DNA from: Planctomycetota bacterium
GTDB taxonomy: Bacteria > Planctomycetota > UBA1135
Length of the DNA stretch: 64,000 nt
Direction of reading: 5' to 3'
Assembly: GCA_021776795.1 (NCBI GenBank)
Contig: JAJFFC010000028.1
Location: 1-64,000 of the forward strand
The stretch's first letter is position 1. Each line of letters begins with the position of its first letter. The position numbers and the translations under genes were made by a program. Below the pieces are notes generated by a model that did not search any database, was not told the DNA's origin, and saw only the letters and a list, made by a program, of their open reading frames with translations. Positions 35,037-44,204 of the stretch are shown piece after piece.

Positions 35037-36482
35037 GTGGTTTTGCGCTTCTACAACACCTTAAGTCGCCAGAAAGAGGTCTTTACACCTCTCCAAGAAG
35101 GAGAAGTGCGCATGTACCACTGTGGCCCCACGGTGTACAAGCGGCCGCACATCGGCAACTATCGGGCCTTCTTGTTCGCGGATTTGCTGCGGCGTTGGTT
35201 TGAAGCTAATGAGCTCAAAGTCACGCAGGTCATGAACCTGACCGACGTCGGCCACCTGACCGATGATGCTGATGCTGGCGAAGATAAGTTGCAGCAAGAA
35301 GCTGAGCGCACCAAGGTCGATCCTTGGGCGATTGTCGACCAAGTCAGCCAAGCCTTTTTCGCCGACCTCAATGCTCTCGGAGTGGTGCCTGCGCATCATT
35401 ACCCACGGGCGACCGACCACATTCCCGAAATGGTCGCAATGATCGAGATCTTGCTCGAGAAAGGTCATGCCTACCGCGTTGGTGACAACATCTATTTTGA
35501 TGTGCATAGCTTTCCCGAATATGGCAAGTTGAGCGGCAACCGCGTCGAAGACTTGGAAGCGGGGGCGCGCTTGGAAATCAACCAAGAGAAGCGACACCCC
35601 GCCGACTTCGCCTTGTGGAAGTCCGATCCGCATCACCTTATGAAATGGAACACGGCATTCGGCGAAGATGGCTTCCCCGGTTGGCACATCGAATGCTCGG
35701 CAATGGCGCGCAAGTATCTTGGCGACCACTTTGATTTGCATACCGGCGGGGAAGACAACGTCTTCCCACACCATGAATGTGAAATCGCACAGAGTGAATC
35801 GGCCCTGAATGGTTCTTTTGTTTCGTTATGGATGCACACGCGTTTCCTTCAGGTCGATGGCGGCAAGATGTCCAAGTCTTTGGGCAATGTGTACTCCATC
35901 GATGACCTCATCGAGCGCGGCTTCCACCCCTTTGACTTCCGTTTCCTAGTGCAGCGCGGGCATTACCGCACGTCGTTGAACTTCACCTGGGAGGCGCTCA
36001 AGGGTGCAGCAGAGGCGCGCAAGTCCTTGCAGGATTTGTGGTCGCGCCTGGCCAACGAGATGAGCAAGGTTTCCGGCCTCAGTGCTGCGGCGGCCTTGGC
36101 ACAGGCAGAAGCTGCGGCAGAGGTGGCGCCTTTCGCCAAGGAATTCCGGGAAGGCTTAAACGATGACCTCAACACGTCCAAGGCGGTAGCGGCATTGTTC
36201 GGCCTGCGCACGGCGGTGTTGCGTGCCGACTTCCCCGAGCCTAATCGCACTGCTGCGGCTGCATTGCTTTACGCCGCAGATTTGATTCTCGGTTTGTTCC
36301 CTGCCGAGGAAGACTCCGCCGATGGCCTCAGCGATGCCGAGATTGAAGCTCTGGTCCTGGCGCGCACCGCGGCCAAGGCGGCCAAGGATTTTGCTGCTGC
36401 AGACGACCTGCGTAATCAACTCACGACTGCCGGCATCGTGGTTGAAGATACCCCGCAAGGGGCAAAGTGGCACCGCGGCTAA
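35037..36482 (+). CDS. cysS: Cysteinyl-tRNA synthetase
   Basis: 481 aa from GTG 35037. Class I synthetase. The HIGH-type motif is in [12 protein letters not shown], after the zinc-ligand Cys of CGPTVY (near 24). The other zinc ligands are Cys in WHIECSAMA and His/Glu in FPHHECE. The KMSKS loop is KMSKSLGN (near 280). The C-terminal anticodon-binding helical domain is Ala-rich. Complete and of normal length. It stands alone, with a convergent trmH and a shared terminator downstream. Confidence 0.96.
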   Translation: MVLRFYNTLSRQKEVFTPLQEGEVRMYHCGPTVYKRPHIGNYRAFLFADLLRRWFEANELKVTQVMNLTDVGHLTDDADAGEDKLQQEAERTKVDPWAIVDQVSQAFFADLNALGVVPAHHYPRATDHIPEMVAMIEILLEKGHAYRVGDNIYFDVHSFPEYGKLSGNRVEDLEAGARLEINQEKRHPADFALWKSDPHHLMKWNTAFGEDGFPGWHIECSAMARKYLGDHFDLHTGGEDNVFPHHECEIAQSESALNGSFVSLWMHTRFLQVDGGKMSKSLGNVYSIDDLIERGFHPFDFRFLVQRGHYRTSLNFTWEALKGAAEARKSLQDLWSRLANEMSKVSGLSAAAALAQAEAAAEVAPFAKEFREGLNDDLNTSKAVAALFGLRTAVLRADFPEPNRTAAAALLYAADLILGLFPAEEDSADGLSDAEIEALVLARTAAKAAKDFAAADDLRNQLTTAGIVVEDTPQGAKWHRG

Positions 36483-36512
36483 ACCGGCCAAGGCGCTTTG
36501 ACCTTGGGGGTT
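36482..36512. terminator. Inverted repeat between convergent cysS and trmH
   Basis: AACC-GG-CCAAGG (36482-36493) pairs with CCTTGG-G-GGTT (36502-36512) around an 8-base loop. It covers the whole 28-base gap and both stop regions. U-tracts are short; a bidirectional terminator is the likely role. Confidence 0.5.
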
Positions 36513-37254
36513 AAGACTTTTCGGCGTTGAGGTCGATGCCCAAACGCTTGGCCAATTTTTTCGGCATGCGTGGCCGACGCGTTTCTGGTGGCGGTCGAAG
36601 TTCGTTTAATGGCTCAGGTGGATTTTCCAGCCACTGACCATAGCGCTCTTCCCAGGCTTCACCGCCAAGGCGTTGGTACCACTCACGACGCAACTCACCT
36701 AAGGCTTGTGGCGAGAGATCGCCGTGAGCCTCTGGGCAAACGTCGAACAAGCGTTGCAACAGAATGCCGGTGGCCACACTGAGATTGAGCGATTCACCAA
36801 AGCCAAACAGTGGCAACCATAATCGGCGGTCGGCGGCTTCGAGCAACTCTTTGCTGACGCCATCGGATTCACGTCCAACCACTAAGGCAACTTTGTCGGG
36901 CAGAGGGGTCAGGCTCTCTACCGTTGCTGGTTCTGCACCACGCCCAAGGTCTGTCGCCCAAATGGTCCACTCCTCTTCACGCAGAGCCGCAATGCAACTC
37001 GCGGGAGAGGGAAACTGGCGGATGCTCAGCCAGCCATGGGCACCTTTGGTGACCGATTTCTTGAGTTTCTCGAGCTGTTCATCGGCCTGCTCCACCAGCC
37101 AAACATGCTGAACGCCATATGCCTCGGCGGTGCGCAAGAGCGCCATATGGTTATGAATGTCGGTGCAGCGCTCGGCCACCAAGAGAATGCGGCCGGTGCG
37201 TTGACGCAGGACCGCTTCGGCCCGGCGCAGGCGCCGGGGGGCTTGTTCAGTCAT
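36511..37254 (-). CDS. trmH: SpoU/TrmH family RNA 2'-O-methyltransferase
   Basis: 247 aa from ATG 37254. SPOUT methyltransferase. Motif 1 is NHMALLRTAEAYG, motif 2 LVVGRESDGVS, and motif 3 LPLFGFGESLNLSVA, where the trefoil knot binds S-adenosylmethionine. The length and the basic Pro/Arg-rich C-terminus fit TrmH, which methylates G18 of tRNA; another SpoU-family target (rRNA) cannot be excluded. The start overlaps the rbfA end by 8 bases, making it the last gene of the nusA-infB-rbfA operon. Confidence 0.85.
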   Translation of the reverse strand: MTEQAPRRLRRAEAVLRQRTGRILLVAERCTDIHNHMALLRTAEAYGVQHVWLVEQADEQLEKLKKSVTKGAHGWLSIRQFPSPASCIAALREEEWTIWATDLGRGAEPATVESLTPLPDKVALVVGRESDGVSKELLEAADRRLWLPLFGFGESLNLSVATGILLQRLFDVCPEAHGDLSPQALGELRREWYQRLGGEAWEERYGQWLENPPEPLNELRPPPETRRPRMPKKLAKRLGIDLNAEKS

Positions 37255-37648
37255 CTTGGTTGGGGTGCGGATCACCGAAGCCGCCGCCCTTGGGATTGCG
37301 ATCTTCGGGCTTGAGCACTTCACGCAATTTGCTGGAGATTCGCTCGGCACGCTCTGCGCCGTCGTCGTACTCGAAGCGAAGGTCTGGTGCAGAACGAATG
37401 TCCAAATCACGCGCCACCGCTCGCCGCAAGAATCCGCGGGCGTGCTCCAGCAAATGGGTCACGCGGGTTTTTTCCTTGGAGTTCAGCACCGACCAGCGCA
37501 CCTTGGCGATGGCTAAATCGCGACCAATGCTGACACCAGTTATGGTGATGAAGCCGACGCGCGGATCTTTGATTTCAAAGAGAATGACCTCGGAAATCTT
37601 TTGTTGGATGCGCTTTTCAATCTGCCGCTGTCGACGTTCGCTGGCCAT
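37247..37648 (-). CDS. rbfA: Ribosome-binding factor A
   Basis: 133 aa. KH-like fold protein that assists 16S rRNA 5'-end maturation of the 30S subunit. The family pattern is clear: an N-terminal helix with IEKRIQQKISEVILFEIKDP, then a strand GFITITGVSI, and the conserved LRFEYDDG near the end of the fold. The tail is acidic and Pro/Asn-rich. Its place behind infB and nusA is the conserved order in bacteria; 12 bases separate it from infB. Confidence 0.92.
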   Translation of the reverse strand: MASERRQRQIEKRIQQKISEVILFEIKDPRVGFITITGVSIGRDLAIAKVRWSVLNSKEKTRVTHLLEHARGFLRRAVARDLDIRSAPDLRFEYDDGAERAERISSKLREVLKPEDRNPKGGGFGDPHPNQDD

Positions 37649-37660
37649 GGCCTGCGGCGC

Positions 37661-40384
37661 CTAGCTTTGCTCAGCAGCTTCGCTGCCGGCTTTGACTTCT
37701 TCCAGAGTACGTTCCACCTGGACATAGTCCACGGCCTCGATGATGTCGCCTTGCTGGAGACCTTCGAAATCGTCGACTTTCAAACCACATTCGTTGCCTT
37801 CAGCGACCTCGCGGACATCGTCCTTGAAGTGGCGCAGGGAACTGAGTGGGCCTTCTAGAAGCTGCTTGCCATCGCGGATGACACGAGCAAAGGAGGAGCG
37901 GCGAATCACGCCATCGGTGACGCGGCAACCAGCAATGGTGCCCCAGCGCGAAGAACGGAACATTTCCATGACCTCGGCGTGGCCCACCACTTCTTCGACG
38001 GTATCAGGTTCGAGCATGCCATCGATGGCATCTTCGACCTCTTCGAGGAGCTGGTAGATAACGTCGTAGGTGCGGATTTCGACGTTGAGTCGTTCGGCTT
38101 CCTTGCGCGCCTTGCCCTCGGTGGGAACACCAAAAGCTAGGATCACTGCCGAAGCGGTATCGGCGAGTTGGACATCGGTCAGGCTGACCCCGCCAACGCC
38201 GGAAAGAATCACATCGACAATGACTTCTTCGCTGCTCATCTCGAGCAAAGACTGCTTCAACACTTCTAGCGAACCCTGGACATCGGCCTTGAGGATCAAG
38301 CGCAGATGCTCGGCATTGCTCTCGTCGATCTTGGCGAAGAGGTTCTGCAGCGTGACGCCACTGCCCTTGGATTGGTCTTCTTCCTTGGCCATCATCGCGC
38401 GCTTATCGGCAACCGATTTGGCGGAGCGAATGTCGTCGACGACGTAGAAAGTTTCGCCCACAGGCGGCAACTCTTCCAGGCCGAGAATATCGACCGGAGT
38501 GGAGGGGCCAGCTTCTTTCAGAGGCTTGCCATTGTGGTCGAACATCAGGCGAATCTTGCCGTAGGTGGGGCCCGAAAGCACCACATCTTTGGCCTTCAAA
38601 GTGCCGTCCTGAATCAGCACAGAAGCGACCTTGCCTTTGCCCTTCTCGAGCTTGGCTTCGATCACGACACCCATGGCATCGCCTTTGGCGTGTGCCTTGA
38701 GGTCGAGCAGTTCAGCCTCGAGCAAAATGCGCTCGAGCAGAGCTTCTAGGCCTTCGCCTTTGAGCGCGCTGACCTCGACCATGCCGACGTCGCCGCCCCA
38801 ATCTTCGTCTTGCAGTCCCAGACCCGAAAGTTGGGCCTTGACCTGATCGACGTTGGAGGCAGGCAAATCGCACTTGTTGATGGCGACAACCATCGGTGTA
38901 CCCGCTTGGCGTGCGTGGGCGATGGCCTCTTCGGTCTGTGGCATCACGCCGTCATCGGCTGCGACCACCAGCACCGCAATGTCCGTCGCCTGGGCACCAC
39001 GCTGACGCATGGCGGTAAAGGCTTCGTGACCCGGGGTGTCGAGAATGGTGACCTTCTTCTTGTTCGGCAGCTCGGCGATGTAGGCGCCCACGTGCTGAGT
39101 GATGCCGCCCGCTTCGCGGTTGGCAATCCTCGTGGTGCGGATGGCATCGATCAAGGAAGTCTTGCCATGGTCGACGTGCCCCATGAACGCCACCACTGGT
39201 GGGCGCTGGGCCAAGGAGGCTTCGTCGACATCATGGCGCGAAGCCATGACCTCGGCCATGAGCTCCTTTTCCAGGTCGGTCTGCTCTTTGACAATGACCG
39301 GCACTTCAAACTCAGCCGCGAGCAGTTCAATCGTGTCTGCATCGAGGTTGGAGTTGATGTTGGTCATCACGCCGAGCCTCATCAAGGCGCCCATCAAGTG
39401 GTTGACCTTGATGCCGGTCGCCACCGAGAAGGACTTCACGGTGATTGGCGGCTCCAACACCACGCCGGACTTGCGTTCGGCGGTGCTGACCTGCTTCGGG
39501 CGGACCTTGCCCTGGCGGCGATCGCGTTGGCGCTCGCGCTGCTTTTGACGCATATCCCGACGGCGCGCGCTTTCGCGGTCGCGCATATCGGTGAAGGTGT
39601 TGCCACTCTTGCGCTGAGCCTGCTGCGACTTGATCAAGCCAAGTGCGGCGAGGTCGATACGACCCAAACGAGTCGCGCTGCCTTTAGGTTTCGGCGAAGG
39701 CGGCGGGGCAGGGGCTTCGGCCTTGACGCTGGTGCGAGAGCCATCGGCACCTTTGGTTTCCACGCGCACATCTGCAGCGGAATGAGGTGCCTTTTTGTCT
39801 TTGCCCTTTGGCTCTTTCTTCTTCGCCGCAGGAGTTTTGTCTTCAGCCTTCTTGGCCGCCGGTTTCTCAGCAGGCTTTGCTGCTTTTGGCTTTTCGGAGC
39901 CGCGCGCGGGCGCGATCACCTTGGCGCCGCCAGAAGGCTTGGGCGTCGGGGGGACGCGCTCTTCTGCAGATGGCTCTTCCTTGGCGGCAGGAGCTTCTTG
40001 CGCGGGAGATTCTTCGGCAACCGGAGCTTCTTCGACTGCGGCAGGAGCAGGCTCGGGAACTTCTTCGGCGACCGGTTCGACCGGCGCTTCTTCGACGGCT
40101 TCCGGCGCGCGCTCCTCGGCTTGGTGCGCCTTCTTAACGAGGGCATCCCAGGAGGTGGCAGCTGGAACAGCTTCCGCCTCTTTGTCTTTGGCATCTTGGC
40201 TTTCGGCGCCGCCGGACAGCAGGCCACCTTTGCGCAAGCGCTCTTCAATGATGGGGACATCCCACTCCTCGACCGATGCTTGGTACGAGGTGACTGGGAA
40301 ACCAATCTTGTGCATCACTTCTACGAAATCGGCCGACTTGTAGCCGAACCGCTTCGCTAGCGTGAAGACTTTAACTTTACTCAA
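37661..40384 (-). CDS. infB: Translation initiation factor IF-2
   Basis: 907 aa from TTG 40384, 3 bases after the nusA stop; the rare TTG is the only start that keeps the conserved N-terminus [18 protein letters not shown]. Two IF2-N modules (about 3-50 and 315-370) flank a long Ala/Glu/Pro/Lys linker (about 60-230). The GTPase domain starts with GHVDHGKTS (near 398), with DTPGHEAF and NKCD following, then the beta-barrel domains and the C-terminal domain that binds fMet-tRNA. The linker is low-complexity, which explains the long spurious frames on the other strand. Confidence 0.96.
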   Translation of the reverse strand: MSKVKVFTLAKRFGYKSADFVEVMHKIGFPVTSYQASVEEWDVPIIEERLRKGGLLSGGAESQDAKDKEAEAVPAATSWDALVKKAHQAEERAPEAVEEAPVEPVAEEVPEPAPAAVEEAPVAEESPAQEAPAAKEEPSAEERVPPTPKPSGGAKVIAPARGSEKPKAAKPAEKPAAKKAEDKTPAAKKKEPKGKDKKAPHSAADVRVETKGADGSRTSVKAEAPAPPPSPKPKGSATRLGRIDLAALGLIKSQQAQRKSGNTFTDMRDRESARRRDMRQKQRERQRDRRQGKVRPKQVSTAERKSGVVLEPPITVKSFSVATGIKVNHLMGALMRLGVMTNINSNLDADTIELLAAEFEVPVIVKEQTDLEKELMAEVMASRHDVDEASLAQRPPVVAFMGHVDHGKTSLIDAIRTTRIANREAGGITQHVGAYIAELPNKKKVTILDTPGHEAFTAMRQRGAQATDIAVLVVAADDGVMPQTEEAIAHARQAGTPMVVAINKCDLPASNVDQVKAQLSGLGLQDEDWGGDVGMVEVSALKGEGLEALLERILLEAELLDLKAHAKGDAMGVVIEAKLEKGKGKVASVLIQDGTLKAKDVVLSGPTYGKIRLMFDHNGKPLKEAGPSTPVDILGLEELPPVGETFYVVDDIRSAKSVADKRAMMAKEEDQSKGSGVTLQNLFAKIDESNAEHLRLILKADVQGSLEVLKQSLLEMSSEEVIVDVILSGVGGVSLTDVQLADTASAVILAFGVPTEGKARKEAERLNVEIRTYDVIYQLLEEVEDAIDGMLEPDTVEEVVGHAEVMEMFRSSRWGTIAGCRVTDGVIRRSSFARVIRDGKQLLEGPLSSLRHFKDDVREVAEGNECGLKVDDFEGLQQGDIIEAVDYVQVERTLEEVKAGSEAAEQS

Positions 40385-40387
40385 TGC

Positions 40388-41482
40388 TTACGCGTCCTCC
40401 TCGCGCTTGGATTCGTTGTCCTGTGCGCCATCATCGTCTGCTTCGGCGGCACTAGAGACCGCTTCGGCAGCAAGGGCTGCATCAGGAACTTCGCCCTCGC
40501 CACCACTGGCAAGGATTTCTGCTTCGTATTCGGCAGGAGTCTTGAGTTCAATATCCCAGCCGACGATTTCGGCGGCCAGACGCACGTTGCGCCCGCCCAT
40601 GCCGATGGCGAGTGGCTTCTGATCCTCGCTGACGAGGACGAAGACCGACTGCGCTTCTTCATCGGGGAAGATATGCTCGACAGGAATCTCTTTTGCCGGT
40701 TTCAGAGCGTTTTGGACCAGTTCTTCGAGGGAGTCGCTCCACTCGATGATGTCCACTTTTTCCATCCGCAGTTCATCGTTGATGTTGCGGATGCGGGTGC
40801 CGCGCACGCCGAGGCAAGCGCCAACACAGTCGACGCGGCTGTCCATCGAGAACACCGCGACCTTCGAGCGATAGCCGGGGTCACGGGCAACCCGCATGAC
40901 GCGAATCAAGCCCTCGGTGATTTCCGGGATTTCGACTTCGAACAGTTTCTGTACAAACAGGGGGTCTTTGCGCGAGACGATGATGACCACGCGTGAACCT
41001 TCTTTGCGTACTTCTTTGACCAGAACTCGCAGGCGGTCACCGACATGCAGCCGTTCCTGCGGAATACGCTCGGAGCGGGGGAGCAGCGCTTCGGAGCGAC
41101 CACTCAACTGCACGATGACATTGGGTCCTTCGAGTTTGTGCACCTGGGCGGCGACTACGGTGCCAACCAAATCCTGGTACTCGTCGAAGACACGGTCCCG
41201 CTCAGCCTCGCGAATCTTCTGCATGAAGACTTGCTTGGTGGTTTGCGCGGCAATGCGGCCCAACTCTTCTGCGGAAGGCAGACTCATGGAGCCGTCTGGT
41301 GCCTGCAGCATGATGGAGCCATCTTTACGATTGATGCGCACCTCAAAGCCGTCTTCGACACCAACTTTCTTACGCACAGCCATGCTCAGAGCCTCTTCGA
41401 GAGCCATAAACAGGATCTCACGGTCCACACCGCGTTCACGGTGGATGGCGTCGATCAGTCGGAGGACATCGTCTTTGCGCAT
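40388..41482 (-). CDS. nusA: Transcription termination/antitermination factor NusA
   Basis: 364 aa. Domains in order: the RNA-polymerase-binding N-domain (about 1-125), S1 (about 130-200, VGTVVAAQVHKLEG), and KH1 and KH2 (about 225-345) with GVRGTRIRNINDEL and IGMGGRNVRLAAEI. A short acidic tail (EADDDGAQDNESKREEDA) ends the protein; there are no E. coli-type C-terminal AR repeats. First gene of nusA-infB-rbfA-trmH. The usual upstream rimP is missing; instead a ~180-base leader with an intrinsic terminator precedes it, suggesting autoregulation. Confidence 0.95.
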   Translation of the reverse strand: MRKDDVLRLIDAIHRERGVDREILFMALEEALSMAVRKKVGVEDGFEVRINRKDGSIMLQAPDGSMSLPSAEELGRIAAQTTKQVFMQKIREAERDRVFDEYQDLVGTVVAAQVHKLEGPNVIVQLSGRSEALLPRSERIPQERLHVGDRLRVLVKEVRKEGSRVVIIVSRKDPLFVQKLFEVEIPEITEGLIRVMRVARDPGYRSKVAVFSMDSRVDCVGACLGVRGTRIRNINDELRMEKVDIIEWSDSLEELVQNALKPAKEIPVEHIFPDEEAQSVFVLVSEDQKPLAIGMGGRNVRLAAEIVGWDIELKTPAEYEAEILASGGEGEVPDAALAAEAVSSAAEADDDGAQDNESKREEDA

Positions 41483-41521
41483 TGTTGGTCAAGAGTTTGG
41501 GCGCCTGGACCATGTTTGCGG

Positions 41522-41577
41522 AAAAAAAGGTGTGGAGAGCTTCTCCACACCCGCTCGTGTGCACCGGAGTGCAACAC
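41522..41577 (-). terminator. Intrinsic terminator (attenuator candidate) in the nusA leader
   Basis: On the minus strand GGTGTGGAGA and TCTCCACACC form a perfect 10-bp stem with a 3-base loop (41529-41551), followed at once by seven T (41528-41522). It ends 40 bases before the nusA ATG and downstream of the predicted promoter, so it lies inside the leader. Directly 5' is a second hairpin (41557-41577; GTG-T-TGCAC with GTGCA-CAC). No other minus-strand gene lies upstream for it to terminate. This is the main content of the 311-base gap 41483-41793. Confidence 0.75.
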
Positions 41578-41669
41578 TTCGTTCGCGCTGAACACGCGAC
41601 TTTTCCGAAGACACGACGACCAGGGGCCGACAACCCAGCAAGCGGTCGGAACCGCCCACTGAGCCGCAT

Positions 41670-41697
41670 ATCTTATCAGGGTATCCAGACTTGGCAA
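41670..41697 (-). promoter_or_regulatory. Predicted sigma70-type promoter of the nusA-infB operon
   Basis: On the minus strand TTGCCA (41697-41692), a 16-base spacer and TAAGAT (41675-41670) with TGA just before it form an extended -10. Transcription would start near 41663, leaving a leader of about 180 bases before nusA. The rest of the gap up to 41793 shows nothing else I can name; no clear promoter for thiS was found there. Confidence 0.55.
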
Positions 41698-41793
41698 GGC
41701 CGAAACGCGCCTCTGTGGCCGTTTCGCCGCGATTTCCCGCTTTTCTCTGCTTCTTTGCCAAGGCTTGGGCAAGAGGGCCCTAGGAGCTTCGAG

Positions 41794-42039
41794 ATGTGGC
41801 ACTACAATGGCGTCGTGAAGGAGGACGCATCCCCGTCAGCCCCGCTTCGGGTCAATGGTGTGCCGCGGCCATGGCGCCCGGAATATCGCCTGCAGGAGCT
41901 CCTGGAGGAGCTTGAGGCCACCGGCCTAGGCGTGGCCATCGAGCGCAACGGCGAAGTCGTCCGCCGCGCCCAACTTGAGCAGGTCGTGCTCGCCCCAGGA
42001 GACCGCATTGAAGTGGTGCGCCTGGTGGGCGGCGGCTAG
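41794..42039 (+). CDS. thiS: Sulfur carrier protein ThiS
   Basis: 81 aa from ATG 41794, with AGGAG about 8 bases upstream; a GTG at 41815 would give the more usual ~74 aa. It has a ubiquitin-like fold with RVNGVPRPW at the start and a C-terminal diglycine (RLVGGG). The C-terminal Gly is adenylated and converted to thiocarboxylate, the sulfur source for the thiamin thiazole. It sits 18 bases before thiG. Part of the plus-strand operon thiS-thiG-carbonic anhydrase-LarE-like. No thiF is visible. Confidence 0.88.
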   Translation: MWHYNGVVKEDASPSAPLRVNGVPRPWRPEYRLQELLEELEATGLGVAIERNGEVVRRAQLEQVVLAPGDRIEVVRLVGGG

Positions 42040-42057
42040 GCTCCCATTTGCATCGTC

Positions 42058-42864
42058 ATGCTAGACCACATCCCGCCCGACGCCGAGCTAGTTATCGGCC
42101 CATACCGCTTCCAATCGCGGCTTTTTATAGGAACTGGCAAATACGCGAGTTACCCGCAGATGCGTTCTGCCCTGGAGCTCAGTGGCACAGAATGCGTCAC
42201 CGTGGCAGTGCGCCGGATTCCGCAGGAGGAGCCTGCTGGTGAGCGCTTCCTCGATTACCTCGACCGTGACCGCTACACACTCCTACCGAACACGGCGGGC
42301 TGCTTCGATGCGGAAACCGCCATCCGCACCGCGCGACTGGCGCGGGAAATGCTCGATACTGAGCTGGTCAAGCTCGAGGTGCTGGGTGATCAGAAAACCT
42401 TGCTGCCGGAGCCAGTCGACACTCTCCATGCCACCGAAGTCCTTGTCAAAGAAGGCTTTACGGTCATGGTGTATACCTCCGACGACGTCATGCAAGCGAA
42501 GCGCCTGCAGGAAGCCGGTGCCGCAGCGGTCATGCCCGCGGGTTCGCCGATTGGCAGCGGCCAGGGCATTTTGAATCCGCTCAGTCTGCGCCTGATTCTG
42601 GAGCAGGCCACGGTGCCGATTTTGGTCGACGCTGGCGTGGGGCAAGCTAGCGACGTGTCCATCGCCATGGAGCTCGGTGCCGATGGCGTGTTGCTCAACA
42701 CCGCGGTCGCCGCTGCCAATGAGCCGCTGCGCATGGCACGCGCGGTCAAAGCCGCCTGTGAAGCGGGCCGGGACTCCTATCTAGCGGGGCGCATGGATCG
42801 CCGCTTCATCGCAAGTGCCAGTTCACCGCAGCAGGGAGTTTTGGGCGCTCCTGCCGGAGCCTAG
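42058..42864 (+). CDS. thiG: Thiazole synthase ThiG
   Basis: 268 aa TIM-barrel enzyme that builds the thiazole phosphate of thiamin from 1-deoxyxylulose 5-phosphate, dehydroglycine and ThiS thiocarboxylate. Family blocks: [10 protein letters not shown] (25-34), LPNTAGC (near 79), VKLEVLGD with the Schiff-base Lys (near 104), [11 protein letters not shown] (near 161) and [11 protein letters not shown]. Normal length, complete. Two bases separate it from the next gene. Confidence 0.95.
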   Translation: MLDHIPPDAELVIGPYRFQSRLFIGTGKYASYPQMRSALELSGTECVTVAVRRIPQEEPAGERFLDYLDRDRYTLLPNTAGCFDAETAIRTARLAREMLDTELVKLEVLGDQKTLLPEPVDTLHATEVLVKEGFTVMVYTSDDVMQAKRLQEAGAAAVMPAGSPIGSGQGILNPLSLRLILEQATVPILVDAGVGQASDVSIAMELGADGVLLNTAVAAANEPLRMARAVKAACEAGRDSYLAGRMDRRFIASASSPQQGVLGAPAGA

Positions 42865-42866
42865 TC

Positions 42867-43391
42867 ATGAGTGCCAAAGCTTCTGAATTTCCGCCATCGG
42901 GCAAAGGCATGATGCGCTTGGTTCCCGGTGGTGCCATGGTCGCCGATGGTGCCGTGGTGATTGGCGATGTCACCTTGGCGGAAGACGTCAACATTTGGTT
43001 TGGCTGCGTGTTACGGGGAGATGATGCACCCATCCGCATCGGGGCACGCACCAATGTGCAAGACGGCACCGTGATTCACTGCGACACCGGCTTTCAGCAA
43101 AGCATCGGCAGTGATTGCACCATTGGTCATCGCGCCATGCTGCATGGCGTGGAGATTGGCAACGATGTCCTGATCGGCATGTCCGCAACCGTTCTAGGTG
43201 GTGCCAAAATTGGCGATGGCGCCGTGGTTGCCGCAGGCGCCTTGGTCAAAGAGAACTTTGTCGTGCCGCCACGCACCTTAGTCGCCGGTGTTCCTGCACG
43301 CATCGTGCGCGAAGTGTCCGAAAAGGAGTTGGCCTTCATGCGCCACTCGATTCCGCATTACGTGGAAACGGCACGCGGATACTTGCCATGA
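42867..43391 (+). CDS. Gamma-class carbonic anhydrase-like hexapeptide-repeat protein
   Basis: 174 aa left-handed beta-helix built from hexapeptide repeats (VVIGDVTLAEDVNIW and onward). Metal-ligand His positions fit the gamma-carbonic anhydrase group: His in VIHCD and two His in TIGHRAMLHGVEIG. An N-terminal extension of ~20 residues is present. It may hydrate CO2 or be one of the YrdA-like relatives without proven activity. It starts 2 bases after thiG and its stop overlaps the LarE-like start. Confidence 0.82.
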   Translation: MSAKASEFPPSGKGMMRLVPGGAMVADGAVVIGDVTLAEDVNIWFGCVLRGDDAPIRIGARTNVQDGTVIHCDTGFQQSIGSDCTIGHRAMLHGVEIGNDVLIGMSATVLGGAKIGDGAVVAAGALVKENFVVPPRTLVAGVPARIVREVSEKELAFMRHSIPHYVETARGYLP

Positions 43392-44200
43392 GCAGCGGCC
43401 ATGACCGACCGAGCTTAGACAGCATTCTGCAATCAGAAGCCGGTTGGGTCATTGCCTTTTCGGGTGGGGTCGACTCCAGTGTTCTCTTGGCCGCGACTGC
43501 AGCGGCAGTCGGCAAAGACCGCGTTGTGGCGGTGATTGCCGATAGTGACTCCCTCGCCCGCAGAGAGCTGGCCAGTGCCTTGCGCACCGCAGCCTCTTTG
43601 GGAGTGATGGTTGAGACCATTCGCACCGAGGAAATGAACGACGAGCGCTATCGGGCAAACCGTGGGGACCGTTGCTTTTGGTGCAAGGAAGCGCTGTTCG
43701 TGCGTGCTAGCGAAATCGCTCAAGACCGTGGCTGGGCCTTAGCTTATGGCGAGCATGCCGACGACCACAATGACCATCGTCCTGGCGCGCAAAGTGCCGC
43801 ATTGCGTATGGTTCGTGCGCCTTTAGTAGAGGCAGGGTGGGGCAAAGAAGACATTCGTGCCTATGCCCGCGAGCGGGATTTAGCTGTTGCTGACAAACTA
43901 TCTTCTCCGTGCTTGGCGTCGCGTGTGGCTGTTGGCGAAGAAGTGTCGTCTACCATCTTGAAGCGCATCGAGATCATCGAAGCGACCTTGCATGACCGTG
44001 GCTTTGCTTTGATTCGCGCGCGCCACCTTGGAGACCACAAGTTGCGCCTGGAATGTGGCGAAGCAGAGCACGCCATGGCGCAAACCTCGATGGCGGCGCT
44101 GCGTTCCCTCGCGCGTGAGCAAGGCTATACCGACTTCTCCGTGGCGCGCTATCGCCGTGGTTCGGTGGCCGCAGCAGAGCCGAAGCAGTTAGACGTCTAG
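43388..44200 (+). CDS. LarE-like ATP-dependent sulfur transferase (three-Cys type)
   Basis: 270 aa from ATG 43388 (ATGA overlap). The PP-loop SGGVDSS (25-31) marks an ATP pyrophosphatase that adenylates a substrate. Cys175 in SSPCLASR is the position of the sacrificial sulfur-donor Cys of LarE. Two more Cys in RCFWCK (96 and 99) give the CxxC...C pattern of LarE variants that hold a [4Fe-4S] cluster and can use added sulfide catalytically. LarE makes the nickel-pincer cofactor with LarB and LarC, but neither is here. Its operon with ThiS and ThiG raises the alternative of a sulfur-transfer role in thiamin or another thio-cofactor. Confidence 0.75.
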   Translation: MSSGHDRPSLDSILQSEAGWVIAFSGGVDSSVLLAATAAAVGKDRVVAVIADSDSLARRELASALRTAASLGVMVETIRTEEMNDERYRANRGDRCFWCKEALFVRASEIAQDRGWALAYGEHADDHNDHRPGAQSAALRMVRAPLVEAGWGKEDIRAYARERDLAVADKLSSPCLASRVAVGEEVSSTILKRIEIIEATLHDRGFALIRARHLGDHKLRLECGEAEHAMAQTSMAALRSLAREQGYTDFSVARYRRGSVAAAEPKQLDV

Positions 44201-44204
44201 TCGC

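Noticed and set aside
38810-40360. 516-codon plus-strand frame opposite infB
   Set aside because: The region encodes the IF-2 linker and GTPase domain on the minus strand; the antisense product is Arg/Leu/Phe-rich noise.
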